A stretch of DNA of 64,000 nt, from assembly GCA_963726755.1 (NCBI GenBank), contig CAVSDB010000001.1:186001-250000 (forward strand). The letters are read 5' to 3'. This stretch comes from DATKIY01 sp963726755. Its GTDB lineage: Bacteria > Actinomycetota > Actinomycetes > JAHEKZ01. The position numbers and the translations under genes were made by a program. Below the pieces are notes generated by a model. That model saw only the letters and a program-made list of their open reading frames with translations, searched no databases and was not told the origin of the DNA. Below are positions 24,170 to 33,327 of the stretch, one piece after another (position 1 is the first letter of the stretch; each line of letters begins with the position of its first letter).

Positions 24170-25555
24170 ATGCAGACGGGGGTCTTGCAGCAGCTGCCGA
24201 TCTCGGCGAACGACATTGCCGAGGCGGTCACTAGCGGACGGATGTCGACGACCGAGTCGGTCGAACGCAGTCTTGAGCGAATTGAGCGGCATGACGACGT
24301 GCTCAACGCCTTCGCGCGAGTTCGGCGCGACGAGGCGAGGGCTGAAGCTATCGATGTCGCTGATCGGCTTGGTCGAGAGGACCTGCCGCTGGCAGGCGTC
24401 CCGGTCGCAATCAAGGACAACGTTCCAGTCGCCGGTGAAGTGATGCGCGCTGGTTCGGCGCTCTTCGACGCTTGTCCGCAACGTGAGGACCACCCAGTCG
24501 TGGCCCGATTGCGCAAGGCGGGGGCAGTTGTCGTCGGACTTACCTCGATGCCCGAGCTCGGCCTGTGGTTGACGACCGATGGGGAGCACCCCGACGGCGA
24601 GCCGTGGATCACCAAGAACCCGTGGAACCTCGATTACTCTCCGAGTGGCTCCTCAGGAGGAAGCGCGGCAGCTGTCGCGGCTGGGCTAGTGCCAGTTGCT
24701 CATGGGAACGACGGTCTTGGCTCGATCAGACAACCCGCTGCCGCGTGCGGTCTGGTTGGTATCAAACCGGGGCGCGGCGTAGTGCCGACAGATCTAGGGA
24801 GCAACGACTGGTACGGGTTGGCGGTCAATGGACCACTTGCCACCAGCGTGACTGATGCGGCCCTGATGCTGTCCGTCATGGCTGACCGACCAGAGTTGGC
24901 AACGGTTCGCGAACCAATGGGTGTGCTACGTATTGCGGTGTCCGTTCGATGTCCGGTGCAAGGTGTTCGCACCGACGCCGAAACAACGCGCGCTGTCTTT
25001 GGGCTAGCGGGTCTGCTGCGTCGCGAGGGACACGTTGTCGAGCGACAGCAGCCTGCGTACCCCAAACGGTTGAGTTTGGCCGGCACGTTCCGTTGGTTCG
25101 CTGTCGCCGCTGATGCCGCCGATGCTGCGACAGATCCAGCGTTGCTGCAGTCACGGTCGTTAGGACATGCCAGCGCGGGACGACGTGTGCGACCGTTGGT
25201 GAAAGAGGACCAACTCACCGACTGGCGCGAACGAGTGGATGCGTTCTTCGAGTACCACGACGTGATGATGACGCCGGTGACTGCAACGCCTCCGTTAGCG
25301 GCCGACACTTGGCGCAGTCGTCCCTGGATTGCCAACGTGCAGGCCAACGTCACGGCTAGTGGGGGGTTCGCCGGCATGTGGAACGTCGCTGGCTACCCGG
25401 CGCTCACTGTGCCGTTCGGCGTGGATCCAGTCAGCGGAGTGCCCATCGGCGTCCAACTTGCCGCCCCTGCCGGGGGAGAGTCCTTGCTGATCGGACTTGC
25501 CGCGGCAATCGAGCGGCTGTCGCCCTGGCAGCGCACCGCCCCAGGCTGGGACTAA
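24170..25555 (+). CDS. Amidase signature family enzyme
   Basis: 461 residues. The Ser-cisSer-Lys amidase fold is indicated by the catalytic Lys in GVPVAIKDN near residue 84, the glycine/serine loop SPSGSSGGSAAAVAAG, and the nucleophile in GLGSIRQPAAACGLVGIKP. It probably hydrolyses an amide in the cytoplasm. It is not likely to be GatA: no gatB or gatC gene is adjacent and the loop differs. The physiological substrate is unknown. Two tandem palindromes follow it. Confidence 0.9.
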   Translation: MQTGVLQQLPISANDIAEAVTSGRMSTTESVERSLERIERHDDVLNAFARVRRDEARAEAIDVADRLGREDLPLAGVPVAIKDNVPVAGEVMRAGSALFDACPQREDHPVVARLRKAGAVVVGLTSMPELGLWLTTDGEHPDGEPWITKNPWNLDYSPSGSSGGSAAAVAAGLVPVAHGNDGLGSIRQPAAACGLVGIKPGRGVVPTDLGSNDWYGLAVNGPLATSVTDAALMLSVMADRPELATVREPMGVLRIAVSVRCPVQGVRTDAETTRAVFGLAGLLRREGHVVERQQPAYPKRLSLAGTFRWFAVAADAADAATDPALLQSRSLGHASAGRRVRPLVKEDQLTDWRERVDAFFEYHDVMMTPVTATPPLAADTWRSRPWIANVQANVTASGGFAGMWNVAGYPALTVPFGVDPVSGVPIGVQLAAPAGGESLLIGLAAAIERLSPWQRTAPGWD

Positions 25556-25563
25556 ACCGCAAC

Positions 25564-25613
25564 CTGTGGATCCCGCGGGATCCACAGCCTGTGGAGGCCG
25601 CGGCCTCCACAGG
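25564..25613. repeat. Two tandem perfect palindromes between convergent genes
   Basis: 25564-25587 is a 24-bp perfect palindrome (arm CTGTGGATCCCG). 25588-25613 is a 26-bp perfect palindrome (arm CCTGTGGAGGCCG). Both share the outer CTGTGGA/TCCACAG and touch end to end. They lie between the amidase stop and the MFS stop and could act as a bidirectional terminator or be a repetitive extragenic palindrome. Confidence 0.85.
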
Positions 25614-25621
25614 GTTGATGG

Positions 25622-26857
25622 TCAGGTGCTCGCTGCGGGGTCGGATTTCGCCGCAGGTTTTCGACTGGGCAACGTCTCTGGCATGGCGACTGCGGTCGCG
25701 ACGCCGATGCAGCCGATCACGGCCGTCGCGCCGAATGCCCAGCCGAACGACGCGACGTCGGCTAGCCGTCCGGCGACGAGGGGACCAAGGATTGCGCCTA
25801 GGTCGGACGACATTTGGTAGCCAGCAATGGAAGGCCCACCTCGTCCCTTCACGACGTCGCCCACAACGGCGTTTGCGCTGGTACCTATGAGTGCGGCGGC
25901 CATTCCGAACAGCACCATGGCGCCCAGAAACGCTGCCTGCGTCTCGACAAAGGTCAGGAATGCCCACGTTGCGGTGAGCAGCACTCCACCCAGGATCAGC
26001 GACGGCCGGCGACCGCGGCTGTCAGCAGCATGTCCGGCAGGGATGAGGAGGATCCCCTGTGACACAGCGGCCACGAAGATGCCGATGTTCGACCACGAGT
26101 TCGATAGGAACAGACCGTCAACAACGAATAGGGGGAGGACCGAGCCGCGGAGCCCGAAGACGGCCCAACCGGTCGCGAAGTTGTTAGCGAGTGCGGCCCA
26201 GTAGGCGCGGCTGCGAAGTGAGGTACGCAGCGGCGTAGGCGGATGCGCGGTGCCTTCTTGCTCGGCCCGTTCTTGCAGTCGACTGCCGGCGAGGAAGACC
26301 AACCCGATCGAACCCGCGGCAAGCAACGTGATCGCATAGACGAAGAACGGCAGCCTCAGGGAGATCTCGGCGAGCGGAGCGCCGAAGAGTGGTCCGGTGA
26401 TTCCGCCGATCAGGAAGCCGCCCTGGAACGCACCACTGGCGCGCGCTCGTTGGTTCGGAGCGACGACGCGAAGGAGCAGCGCGAACGCAGACACGGTGAA
26501 CATCGCCGACCCAATGCCGCCGATTCCTCGCAGTGCGAGCAGTTGCCAATACGTCTGCGAGAGGCCAGCGAGGGCGCTCGATAGCGAGACGATGCCGATT
26601 CCGACGGCCAGGATCATTCGTTCGCCAACTCGGTTGACTAGCCAACCTGCTGGAGGGGAGAAGACGAATCGCATGAGTGCGAAGGCGGAGACCACCGCGC
26701 TGGCGGCGAATGCAGATACCTCAAACTCCTTGGCAAACAACGGGATCGTAGGGAACACGATGCCGAACCCAACAGCGACTGCGAATGCGACTGCGGTGAG
26801 GACTCCGACTTCACGGGGGAGGTCACCGAGGTAGCGCCGGAATGGGTTCATGGGCAC
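25622..26857 (-). CDS. Major facilitator superfamily transporter
   Basis: 411 residues from GTG 26857 (an ATG two codons later is equally possible). About twelve hydrophobic helices are visible, with the MFS motif-A-like loop GWLVNRVGERMILAVG between helices 2 and 3 and its half-repeat GHAADSRGRRPSLILGG in the second half; a charged loop (QERAEQEGTAHPPTPLRTSL) divides the halves. It resembles drug-efflux or sugar-efflux MFS proteins, but the substrate cannot be told. It lies 25 bp after the VWA gene on the same strand, so all three genes of this strand run may be one operon. Confidence 0.9.
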   Translation of the reverse strand: MPMNPFRRYLGDLPREVGVLTAVAFAVAVGFGIVFPTIPLFAKEFEVSAFAASAVVSAFALMRFVFSPPAGWLVNRVGERMILAVGIGIVSLSSALAGLSQTYWQLLALRGIGGIGSAMFTVSAFALLLRVVAPNQRARASGAFQGGFLIGGITGPLFGAPLAEISLRLPFFVYAITLLAAGSIGLVFLAGSRLQERAEQEGTAHPPTPLRTSLRSRAYWAALANNFATGWAVFGLRGSVLPLFVVDGLFLSNSWSNIGIFVAAVSQGILLIPAGHAADSRGRRPSLILGGVLLTATWAFLTFVETQAAFLGAMVLFGMAAALIGTSANAVVGDVVKGRGGPSIAGYQMSSDLGAILGPLVAGRLADVASFGWAFGATAVIGCIGVATAVAMPETLPSRKPAAKSDPAAST

Positions 26858-26882
26858 AAGAGGTCATCTTGGCACCTACGAA

Positions 26883-28853
26883 CTATTGGTGTCCCCTCGC
26901 CAGCTGATTGCGTCGGGTGAGGAAGTCACGAAGCACGAACTCACCGAGCCGGTCTGGGTCGGGAGTGAAGACCCGTCCACCATTTCGTGCCGCGACGTCG
27001 TCGACGAACTCTTGGAGACGTTCGTCCTCGCCTAGCATGAATACGTTCAAGCTGGCCTTCCGCCGGGTCATCTTGTCAACTTCGGCGACCGTGACCGCGA
27101 GCGTCTCCGGCTCAGGGGGCCAAGCAAATGATGCGACTCCGTCGGGTAGCAGTCGTGCGGTTGGTTCGCCGTCGGTGATCACCAGTACGACCGGTTCGTA
27201 GCCGGGGTGCCGGTCAAGGAATCGTCCAGCAAGCATCAGCGCATGTTGCAGGTTCGTGCCTTGGACCATTGCAAAATCAAGCCCGGCAAGCTCGTGCGGT
27301 TGCAATTGCCGAGCGTATTCGCCGAATCCCACAATCTGCATCGCGTCCTGCGGGTACATCGTGCTGACTAGGGCGTGCAGTGCCATCGCCGTCTGTTTAG
27401 CCTGGCCCCAAGTGTCGTTGACCACCATCGAGTACGACGTGTCGACCAACAGCGACACTGCAGCGATAGATCGACGTTCGGTTTCGACGACTTCAAAGTC
27501 GTCGACGGTGAGGTGCAACGGCTCGCCCGGTGAGCTGTGGCGAACAGCGTTGACGAGAGTTGCGGCAACGTCGATCGGTTGTTCGTCACCAAATGTCCAA
27601 GCTCGAGTTGCTCCGGTTCGCTCACCCGATCCGCCGGAACCGCGGACGTCGTGCATACCGCGACTGGTCGGTTCAAGGTCAGAGAACACTCGACGTAGGG
27701 CCGTCAGACCGAGGCGTCGGACAGCCTTTGGAGTCAGCTCGAGTTCCCCGTGGTTGCGCACGAGGTAACCCTGCGCCTCGAGTTCGCGCTGAATTCGTTG
27801 TAGTTCACGGACGTCATCGAGGGCTTGGCGCCCCAATGCACGTTGCACCAATTCTTCGTCGATGTCCTCCATCGATGCTCCGGCGTACGACTGCCCGAGC
27901 TGCTCGCGCAATGCTTCCAGATCGGAGAGTTCTGCCAGGGTCTGCGTGGCGTCCCCAAGACCCAAAGGGCGCTCGCCCGTCATCTGCTCAGGACCGCGTC
28001 GGAACAAGTCGGGGCGGAGGCCTCGCAGGTTCTGGTCGAGCTCGGCCATCGCACCGTCGAGCCCAAGTTGTTCGCGCGTCTGTTGCATGAGATCGGCGAG
28101 TTCTTCACGCTGCTCCTGCGACAGAGACTGCATCAGACGATCGGCGGCGGCCGCGCTGCGGGCTAAGCCCTCGATCAGCTCGTCGAGATTCTGCGGCTGC
28201 TCAGGGAAGAACTGACCATGCTTGGCGATGAATTCGTCGAAGTCCTGCTGGGTGTCCGAACCGGCAGCGCGCTTGCCGAGGAGCTCATTGAGATCGCCGA
28301 TCATGGCGGCGATTGCTGCCTGGAGTTTTGGATCGTTTGGCGCTTCACGTAGCGCTTGCCGCATTCCCTCGAATTGCTGACTCAGAACTTCCTGCTGCAG
28401 CAACTCACGGATTTGCTCGTATTGCTCGCGAGCTTGGTCAGACCGCCAGTCGTAGTCAGCGAGTTCGCGCACGGCACGTGCTGTCTCTTGCGGAAGCGCA
28501 GCCAGTTGAGCCTCACGAAATCGTGCTTCGTCGCTGGGATCGGGGAACAGCTCGTTGCGTTCGGCTTCGATGGCGTCGTCGAGCAGTCCACGGATGTCGT
28601 CGAGCGTGCCGTCGAGACGTCCGCGCTCTCGCAGCGCCTGTTCTCGACGACGCGCCTCGCGGGCGAGGTCAGTCAGTCCTTGTCGCTTGCCGAGGCCCCG
28701 CCGCAGCAGCTCACGGAGCGCGTCGTCAGTGCCAACGCCGGACAGCACTTCGTCGCTGAGTGCATCGAGCGCTTCGGAGGCATCGAACGGTGAGGCCAGG
28801 GGGTCAGCACCGCCGTCGAAGCGGTGGTACCGAACGCGACGTGGATCGGTCAC
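26883..28853 (-). CDS. VWA-domain protein partnered with an AAA ATPase
   Basis: 656 residues from GTG 28853, whose first base is the last base of the ATPase TAG stop. Residues 40-420 are charged and helical with several coiled-coil-like stretches (Glu/Gln/Arg-rich). The C-terminal third is a von Willebrand A domain with an intact metal site: LLVDTSYSM (DxSxS), the Thr in VQGTNLQHAL and ITDGEP. AAA plus VWA pairs resemble Mg-chelatase ChlI/ChlD; M. tuberculosis Rv0958/Rv0959 is a comparable pair of unknown role. Here the pair probably remodels a protein or inserts a metal, but no target is seen. Confidence 0.87.
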   Translation of the reverse strand: MTDPRRVRYHRFDGGADPLASPFDASEALDALSDEVLSGVGTDDALRELLRRGLGKRQGLTDLAREARRREQALRERGRLDGTLDDIRGLLDDAIEAERNELFPDPSDEARFREAQLAALPQETARAVRELADYDWRSDQAREQYEQIRELLQQEVLSQQFEGMRQALREAPNDPKLQAAIAAMIGDLNELLGKRAAGSDTQQDFDEFIAKHGQFFPEQPQNLDELIEGLARSAAAADRLMQSLSQEQREELADLMQQTREQLGLDGAMAELDQNLRGLRPDLFRRGPEQMTGERPLGLGDATQTLAELSDLEALREQLGQSYAGASMEDIDEELVQRALGRQALDDVRELQRIQRELEAQGYLVRNHGELELTPKAVRRLGLTALRRVFSDLEPTSRGMHDVRGSGGSGERTGATRAWTFGDEQPIDVAATLVNAVRHSSPGEPLHLTVDDFEVVETERRSIAAVSLLVDTSYSMVVNDTWGQAKQTAMALHALVSTMYPQDAMQIVGFGEYARQLQPHELAGLDFAMVQGTNLQHALMLAGRFLDRHPGYEPVVLVITDGEPTARLLPDGVASFAWPPEPETLAVTVAEVDKMTRRKASLNVFMLGEDERLQEFVDDVAARNGGRVFTPDPDRLGEFVLRDFLTRRNQLARGHQ

Positions 28854-30265
28854 TACGAACCTGACGTGTAGCGAAGCCGGTCGCCGACGGTTTCCTTGGA
28901 CAGCCGCCGAGTCAGATAGAGCCCCTCGAGCACGAACTCGGCGGCGGTCGCAGCGTACGTCGGTGTCTCAGCGCCAGCCAGTCCTAGTCGATCCATCACC
29001 TTGCCGAGCCCCTCGACTCGGCCCAGCGCTGACAACAGGTCGCTTGCTGAGACAAGCTCGCCGGTTTCGATTCCCTCCCCCTCGTCGAAGCATTGGACGA
29101 ACGGCTCGAGGTCGACTCCGGAGAGTCGGGACCGGAAGGTTTCAACGGTGGCTACGCGAAGGAGGTGATCGAGAACCTGGATCTCGCGCCCTTCTTCGCC
29201 ATGCTCGAACTCGACCTTTCCGCGCAGCGTCGGTATCACCGCCGGAAGGTCACCGACCCGGGCGACCGCTGGTGACTCGTCGACGATCGCCGCGCGACGT
29301 CGAGCTGCTGCTGCCACGCACTCGGTAGCAGCCACCCCAAATCGCGCTGATACTCCCGATCGCGAGTCGACGGCCGGGGACTCGCGCACCGCGCGCGTAA
29401 GTCGAGCGATGACTTCCATGATGAACTCGGGGACGGCAGCCTGCAGTTGCGCCTCTTGCATGAGCACATCGAGTTCGTCGTCCAATGACAACGGATAGTG
29501 CGTGCGCACCTCGGCACCGAATCGGTCCTTGAGCGGGGTGATGATGCGGCCGCGGTTGGTGTAGTCCTCCGGGTTTGCGCTCGCAACAAGCAACAGGTCT
29601 AGGGGAAGTCGAAGTGGATAACCACGCACTTGGATGTCGCGTTCTTCCAGCACGTTCAGCAGTGCGACTTGGATCCTTTCGGCCAGATCTGGCAACTCAT
29701 TGATGGCGAAGATCCCGCGGTTGGTACGTGGAATCAGGCCGTAGTGAACGGTCTCGGGATCGCCAAGGGTGCGACCTTCAGCGACCTTGATGGGATCGAC
29801 ATCACCGATCAGGTCGCCGACGCTGGTGTCAGGGGTCGCCAACTTTTCGCCGTAGCGCAGGGAGCGATGCCGCCAGGTCACCGCGAGTGCGTCCCCTTGC
29901 TCAGCATGCAGGCGAAGGCAGCGAGGGCAGGTGGGGTGGAACGGGTGATCGTTGATTTCGCAGCCGTCGATGACCGGCGTCCACTCGTCGAGCAGTTCGG
30001 TGAGGGTGCGTGCCAGGCGGGTCTTGCCTTGACCTCGTTCGCCAAGCAGGACGAAGTCATGACCTGCGATGAGTGCTCTTTCCACCTCGGGGACCACGGT
30101 CTCGTCGAATCCGATGATCCCCGGAAGTGAGGGGGAACCGGTGCGAAGTAGTTCAAGGAGGTTCTGTCGTACCTCTTCTTTGACCGTCAGGAACTCGGCA
30201 CCGCTGGCTCGCAGTTCGGCCAGGGTGGTGGCCAGGTCAGTGGGTGCTGGGGGAGTGGGCTGCAT
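28853..30265 (-). CDS. AAA ATPase of the MoxR/Mg-chelatase ChlI type
   Basis: 470 residues from ATG 30265. Walker A is GERGQGKTRL with Lys81; a Walker-B-like segment reads GIFAINELPDL, with Asn where Asp is usual; sensor region LLVASANPEDYTNRGRIITP and DRFGAEVRTHYP follow. A Cys cluster (Cys102, Cys113, Cys116 in HPFHPTCPRC) inserted after Walker A may bind zinc. Such ATPases act with VWA partners in chaperone or chelatase complexes. The start codon follows a leaderless promoter. It is divergent from the FIST gene. Confidence 0.88.
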   Translation of the reverse strand: MQPTPPAPTDLATTLAELRASGAEFLTVKEEVRQNLLELLRTGSPSLPGIIGFDETVVPEVERALIAGHDFVLLGERGQGKTRLARTLTELLDEWTPVIDGCEINDHPFHPTCPRCLRLHAEQGDALAVTWRHRSLRYGEKLATPDTSVGDLIGDVDPIKVAEGRTLGDPETVHYGLIPRTNRGIFAINELPDLAERIQVALLNVLEERDIQVRGYPLRLPLDLLLVASANPEDYTNRGRIITPLKDRFGAEVRTHYPLSLDDELDVLMQEAQLQAAVPEFIMEVIARLTRAVRESPAVDSRSGVSARFGVAATECVAAAARRRAAIVDESPAVARVGDLPAVIPTLRGKVEFEHGEEGREIQVLDHLLRVATVETFRSRLSGVDLEPFVQCFDEGEGIETGELVSASDLLSALGRVEGLGKVMDRLGLAGAETPTYAATAAEFVLEGLYLTRRLSKETVGDRLRYTSGS

Positions 30266-30271
30266 GGTTTG

Positions 30272-30277
30272 ACGTTA
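30272..30277 (-). promoter_or_regulatory. Leaderless -10 element (TAACGT) of the AAA ATPase gene
   Basis: On the minus strand TAACGT is followed by CAAACC and then ATG 30265. No ribosome binding site. Confidence 0.65.
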
Positions 30278-30363
30278 CGTCGCGGTTACTCATATCGCAT
30301 CTATTGACCCCTTCGGGTGGTGCTGGCGTCCAGGGCGTGCATCGCGATGGCGGGTGGGACACG

Positions 30364-31569
30364 ATGTCGGGTGGAAGGAGCCTTCGCGTGGTGACCTGCG
30401 GTTCTGGCGTTGCTGTGGGGTTTGATCTGCCACGGGCCGCGACAACCGCAACGCTGAAAGCCCTCGCGCAACTGGGCGGCAGTTCGGTCGACTTGGCCTG
30501 CGTCTTCGTGCACGGTTCTGCGCCGGACGAGGTCAGCGCCGCGCTGTCGGCCGCATGGGAGACAGCCGGAGCCACCACGACGATCGGGTGCTCGGCCAGC
30601 CAAGGAGTGATCGGCGGGGGGCACGGTATCGAGGACGTGTCGGCGGTCAGCGTGATGCTGGCGTCCTTCCCGAAGGTTCGGCTGCGCGCGTTCCACCTCG
30701 AAGTGATGCGCACCTCGGAGTCGATCGCGGTGGTTGGGATGCCGTCGTTGGACGGGGATGACCAGCTTGCAGTGGTGATGGCCGATGCTCACTCGTTCCC
30801 CATCGAAGGCTTCGTCGAAGAATCCGATGTGGTGCTTTCTGGCCTCCCATTGGCCGGTGGACTTGCCATTGGTGGCCAGGGCCCGGGTTCGACTCGGTTG
30901 CTGATCGATGGGCGCGTTGTCGATCGTGGTGCCGTTGGTGTGGTGATCGGCGGGGGAGTTGAGGTCAGCACTTTTGTCAGTCAGGGCTGCCGTCCGGTTG
31001 GCAACCCCATGACCATCACCAAGTGCGAGGGCAACGTCCTGCTTGAGTTGGCTGGGCGGTCTGCGTTGTTGCGGCTTGAGGATCTGTTGCTGTCACTCTC
31101 GCCAGAGGACCAAGCGATTGCCACCACTGGACTCACGATGGGTGTGGCACGCGACGAGTACAGCGATGAAATGGGGCAGGGTGACTTCCTGGTACGTAAC
31201 GTGATCCGCGTCGATGCTGAACGTCGTGCGATCGTCGTTGCAGACGTGTTCGAGGTCGGGCAGACGGTTCAGTTCCAGCTGCGTGACGCCGCAGCCGCGA
31301 CTTCCGACCTGAACGAGGTGATCGCGCGTTGGCGGTCAGCGCGCGAGGTGAGTGACGCCAGCGGTGCCCTGTTGTTTTCATGCAACGGTCGAGGTGAACG
31401 GTTCTTTCCCAGCGCCGACCACGACCCCCTTGCTGTCAGCGACGGACTCGGCGGGGCGGAGGTGGCTGGGTACTTCGCCGCCGGTGAGATCGGGCCGATC
31501 GCCGGGCGCAACTATTTGCACGGCTTTGCCGCGTCAGTCGTCGCGTTCGGCGGCGCGAAACTGGGATGA
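30364..31569 (+). CDS. FIST-domain signal transduction protein
   Basis: 401 residues from ATG 30364, chosen because homology begins a few residues later; an open frame upstream shows no conservation. The N-terminal FIST module includes LACVFVHGSA and TTIGCSASQGVIGGG; the C-terminal module has LLFSCNGRGERFFPSADHD and GYFAAGEIGPIAGRNYLHGF. FIST domains are thought to bind small ligands such as amino acids and are often fused to output domains; here none is attached. It shares a 98-bp intergenic region with the divergent ATPase gene. Confidence 0.88.
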   Translation: MSGGRSLRVVTCGSGVAVGFDLPRAATTATLKALAQLGGSSVDLACVFVHGSAPDEVSAALSAAWETAGATTTIGCSASQGVIGGGHGIEDVSAVSVMLASFPKVRLRAFHLEVMRTSESIAVVGMPSLDGDDQLAVVMADAHSFPIEGFVEESDVVLSGLPLAGGLAIGGQGPGSTRLLIDGRVVDRGAVGVVIGGGVEVSTFVSQGCRPVGNPMTITKCEGNVLLELAGRSALLRLEDLLLSLSPEDQAIATTGLTMGVARDEYSDEMGQGDFLVRNVIRVDAERRAIVVADVFEVGQTVQFQLRDAAAATSDLNEVIARWRSAREVSDASGALLFSCNGRGERFFPSADHDPLAVSDGLGGAEVAGYFAAGEIGPIAGRNYLHGFAASVVAFGGAKLG

Positions 31570-31596
31570 GGGCTGCGCCGAGGGGGTCGGGTTCGA

Positions 31597-31602
31597 CAGA
31601 CT
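31597..31602 (+). promoter_or_regulatory. Probable leaderless -10 element (CAGACT) of ilvA
   Basis: CAGACT, six bases, then ATG 31609. It matches the nAnnnT core only, but spacing is the same as in the stronger cases. Confidence 0.45.
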
Positions 31603-31608
31603 GACCCA

Positions 31609-32820
31609 ATGGATCCTTTGCCGTTGACCTTGGTGGATGTCGAGGCCGCGCGAAAACTGATCGCAGACGTCGCCTGGTACACCCCGATGACGAGTATCCG
31701 GGCGTTGACGGAACGGTGTAGCGGGCCGGTGTTCTTGAAGTGCGAGAACCTGCAACGCGCTGGGTCGTTCAAGATCCGCGGTGGCTACACGCGACTATCG
31801 CGACTCTCCGACGAAGAGAAAGCTGCTGGCGTCGTCGCAGCAAGCGCCGGCAACCATGCTCAGGGTGTGGCCCTGGCCGCTCAGCTGCTGGGGATCTCGG
31901 CAACGGTGTTCATGCCCGAGGGGGCGACGCTGGCCAAGGTGCGCGCCACCGTCGGCTACGGAGCCGACGTCCGATTCCACGGGTTGACGCTGGGCGACAG
32001 CATCGAGGAAGCGCAACGGTGGTCGGCGGAGACTGGACGCGCGTTCATCCACCCGTATGACCATCGCGATATTTGTGCGGGACAGGGCACGGTTGGTCTA
32101 GAGATCCTCGAGCAGTGCCCCAGTGTGCGAACTGTCGTGGTGTGCACCGGTGGCGGTGGCCTGCTGGCCGGCGTCGCCACTGCGATCAAGGGCTTGGCTC
32201 CGGACGTAAGGGTCGTGGGCGTACAGGCGGCGGGCGCTGCGGCGTACCCGCCGTCGCTAGTAGCACACCATCCCGTCCGATTGCAGCAATTGAGCACGAT
32301 GGCTGACGGGATCGCGGTCCCGCTTCCCGGGGATATTCCGTTCGCCATCGTTGATGCGCTCGTCGACGAGGTCAGGACGGTCAGCGAAGGGAGTTTGTCT
32401 CGCGCCATTTTGTTGATGCTCGAGCGCGCGAAGATGCTGGTTGAACCTGCCGGCGCGGCTGCGGTCGCAGCGTTGATGGAGGAGCCGGTGGATTTCGAAC
32501 CGCCGGTGGTCGCGATCGTGTCTGGGGGGAACATCGATCCCCTCGTGTTGTTACGCGTCGTGCGACATGGACTGGCTGCTGCGGGGCGCTACTTGTCGTT
32601 GCGGATCCGCATCTCTGATACCCCCGGGAGCTTGGCGAACCTGCTGACCCTGCTCGGCAGCAGCGGATCGAACGTGCTCGACGTTGAGCACTTGCGGACA
32701 CACCCACAACTTCGCGTTGACGAAGTCGAAGTGTCCATTCGACTGGAAACACGAGGTCCAGAGCATGCCGAAGCGGTTCTTGCGGCGTTGGCGGACGCTG
32801 GGTACATCCCGCTCGACTAG
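31609..32820 (+). CDS. ilvA: Threonine ammonia-lyase (threonine dehydratase)
   Basis: 403 residues. PLP enzyme converting threonine to 2-oxobutyrate and ammonia, which feeds isoleucine synthesis. PLP Lys55 lies in GSFKIRGGY; SAGNHAQGVALAA and the phosphate loop CTGGGGLLAG follow. Residues 325-403 form one ACT domain (RIRISDTPGSLANLLTLLG), like short IlvA/TdcB-type enzymes with a single regulatory domain. Its TAG stop is shared with the convergent greA through CTAG. Confidence 0.94.
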   Translation: MDPLPLTLVDVEAARKLIADVAWYTPMTSIRALTERCSGPVFLKCENLQRAGSFKIRGGYTRLSRLSDEEKAAGVVAASAGNHAQGVALAAQLLGISATVFMPEGATLAKVRATVGYGADVRFHGLTLGDSIEEAQRWSAETGRAFIHPYDHRDICAGQGTVGLEILEQCPSVRTVVVCTGGGGLLAGVATAIKGLAPDVRVVGVQAAGAAAYPPSLVAHHPVRLQQLSTMADGIAVPLPGDIPFAIVDALVDEVRTVSEGSLSRAILLMLERAKMLVEPAGAAAVAALMEEPVDFEPPVVAIVSGGNIDPLVLLRVVRHGLAAAGRYLSLRIRISDTPGSLANLLTLLGSSGSNVLDVEHLRTHPQLRVDEVEVSIRLETRGPEHAEAVLAALADAGYIPLD

Positions 32821-33308
32821 GAGGCGGTGAACGGCTCCGACGTCTCGACCTTGACGGTCATCTCCTTGCCGTTGGGCAATGCATAGCGAACTTGCGTACC
32901 CAATGCCTGGCCGAGCACCGCTCCACCGAGTGGTGATTGCGGCGAGTAGACGTCGATATCGTGATCGCCAGCCTGCTCGCGTGAGCCGAGCAAGAAAGTT
33001 TCGGATTCGCCGTCGAGGGCTCCCCCGACGAAGGTGACCTGTACCGCGTGTCCCACCTGGACGGTGCCGTCCGCCGCGGGGGGTTCACCGACCTGTGCGT
33101 TCTCCAGGAGGTGACGTAACTGCTTGATTCGCGCTTCGAGTTTGCCTTGCTCCTCGCGCGCGGCGTGGTAGCCACCGTTTTCCTTCAGGTCGCCCTCTTC
33201 GCGCGCGGCGGCGATTTTCTTGACGACTTCGGATCGCCCCGTCGTGGAGAGTGTTTCGTACTCGCCGCGAAGCCGGTCGTATGCGTCTTCGGTCAACCAC
33301 GTCGTCAT
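32817..33308 (-). CDS. greA: Transcription elongation factor GreA
   Basis: 163 residues from ATG 33308, with AGGAG ten bases upstream; an open extension of 20 codons upstream is not conserved and overlaps DUF4307. GreA stimulates transcript cleavage by backtracked RNA polymerase. The N-terminal coiled coil carries the acidic tip AREEGDLKENGGYHAAREEQ, and the C-terminal FKBP-like globule has PLGGAVLGQALG. The stop overlaps ilvA in a shared CTAG. DUF4307 lies 19 bp upstream on the same strand, as in mycobacteria. Confidence 0.96.
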   Translation of the reverse strand: MTTWLTEDAYDRLRGEYETLSTTGRSEVVKKIAAAREEGDLKENGGYHAAREEQGKLEARIKQLRHLLENAQVGEPPAADGTVQVGHAVQVTFVGGALDGESETFLLGSREQAGDHDIDVYSPQSPLGGAVLGQALGTQVRYALPNGKEMTVKVETSEPFTAS

Positions 33309-33327
33309 GAAGAGTGCTCCTGCGTCG

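Noticed and set aside
24170..25555. Amidase as GatA of the amidotransferase complex
   Set aside because: No gatC or gatB neighbours are present, and the substrate loop differs from GatA; generic amidase is the safer call.
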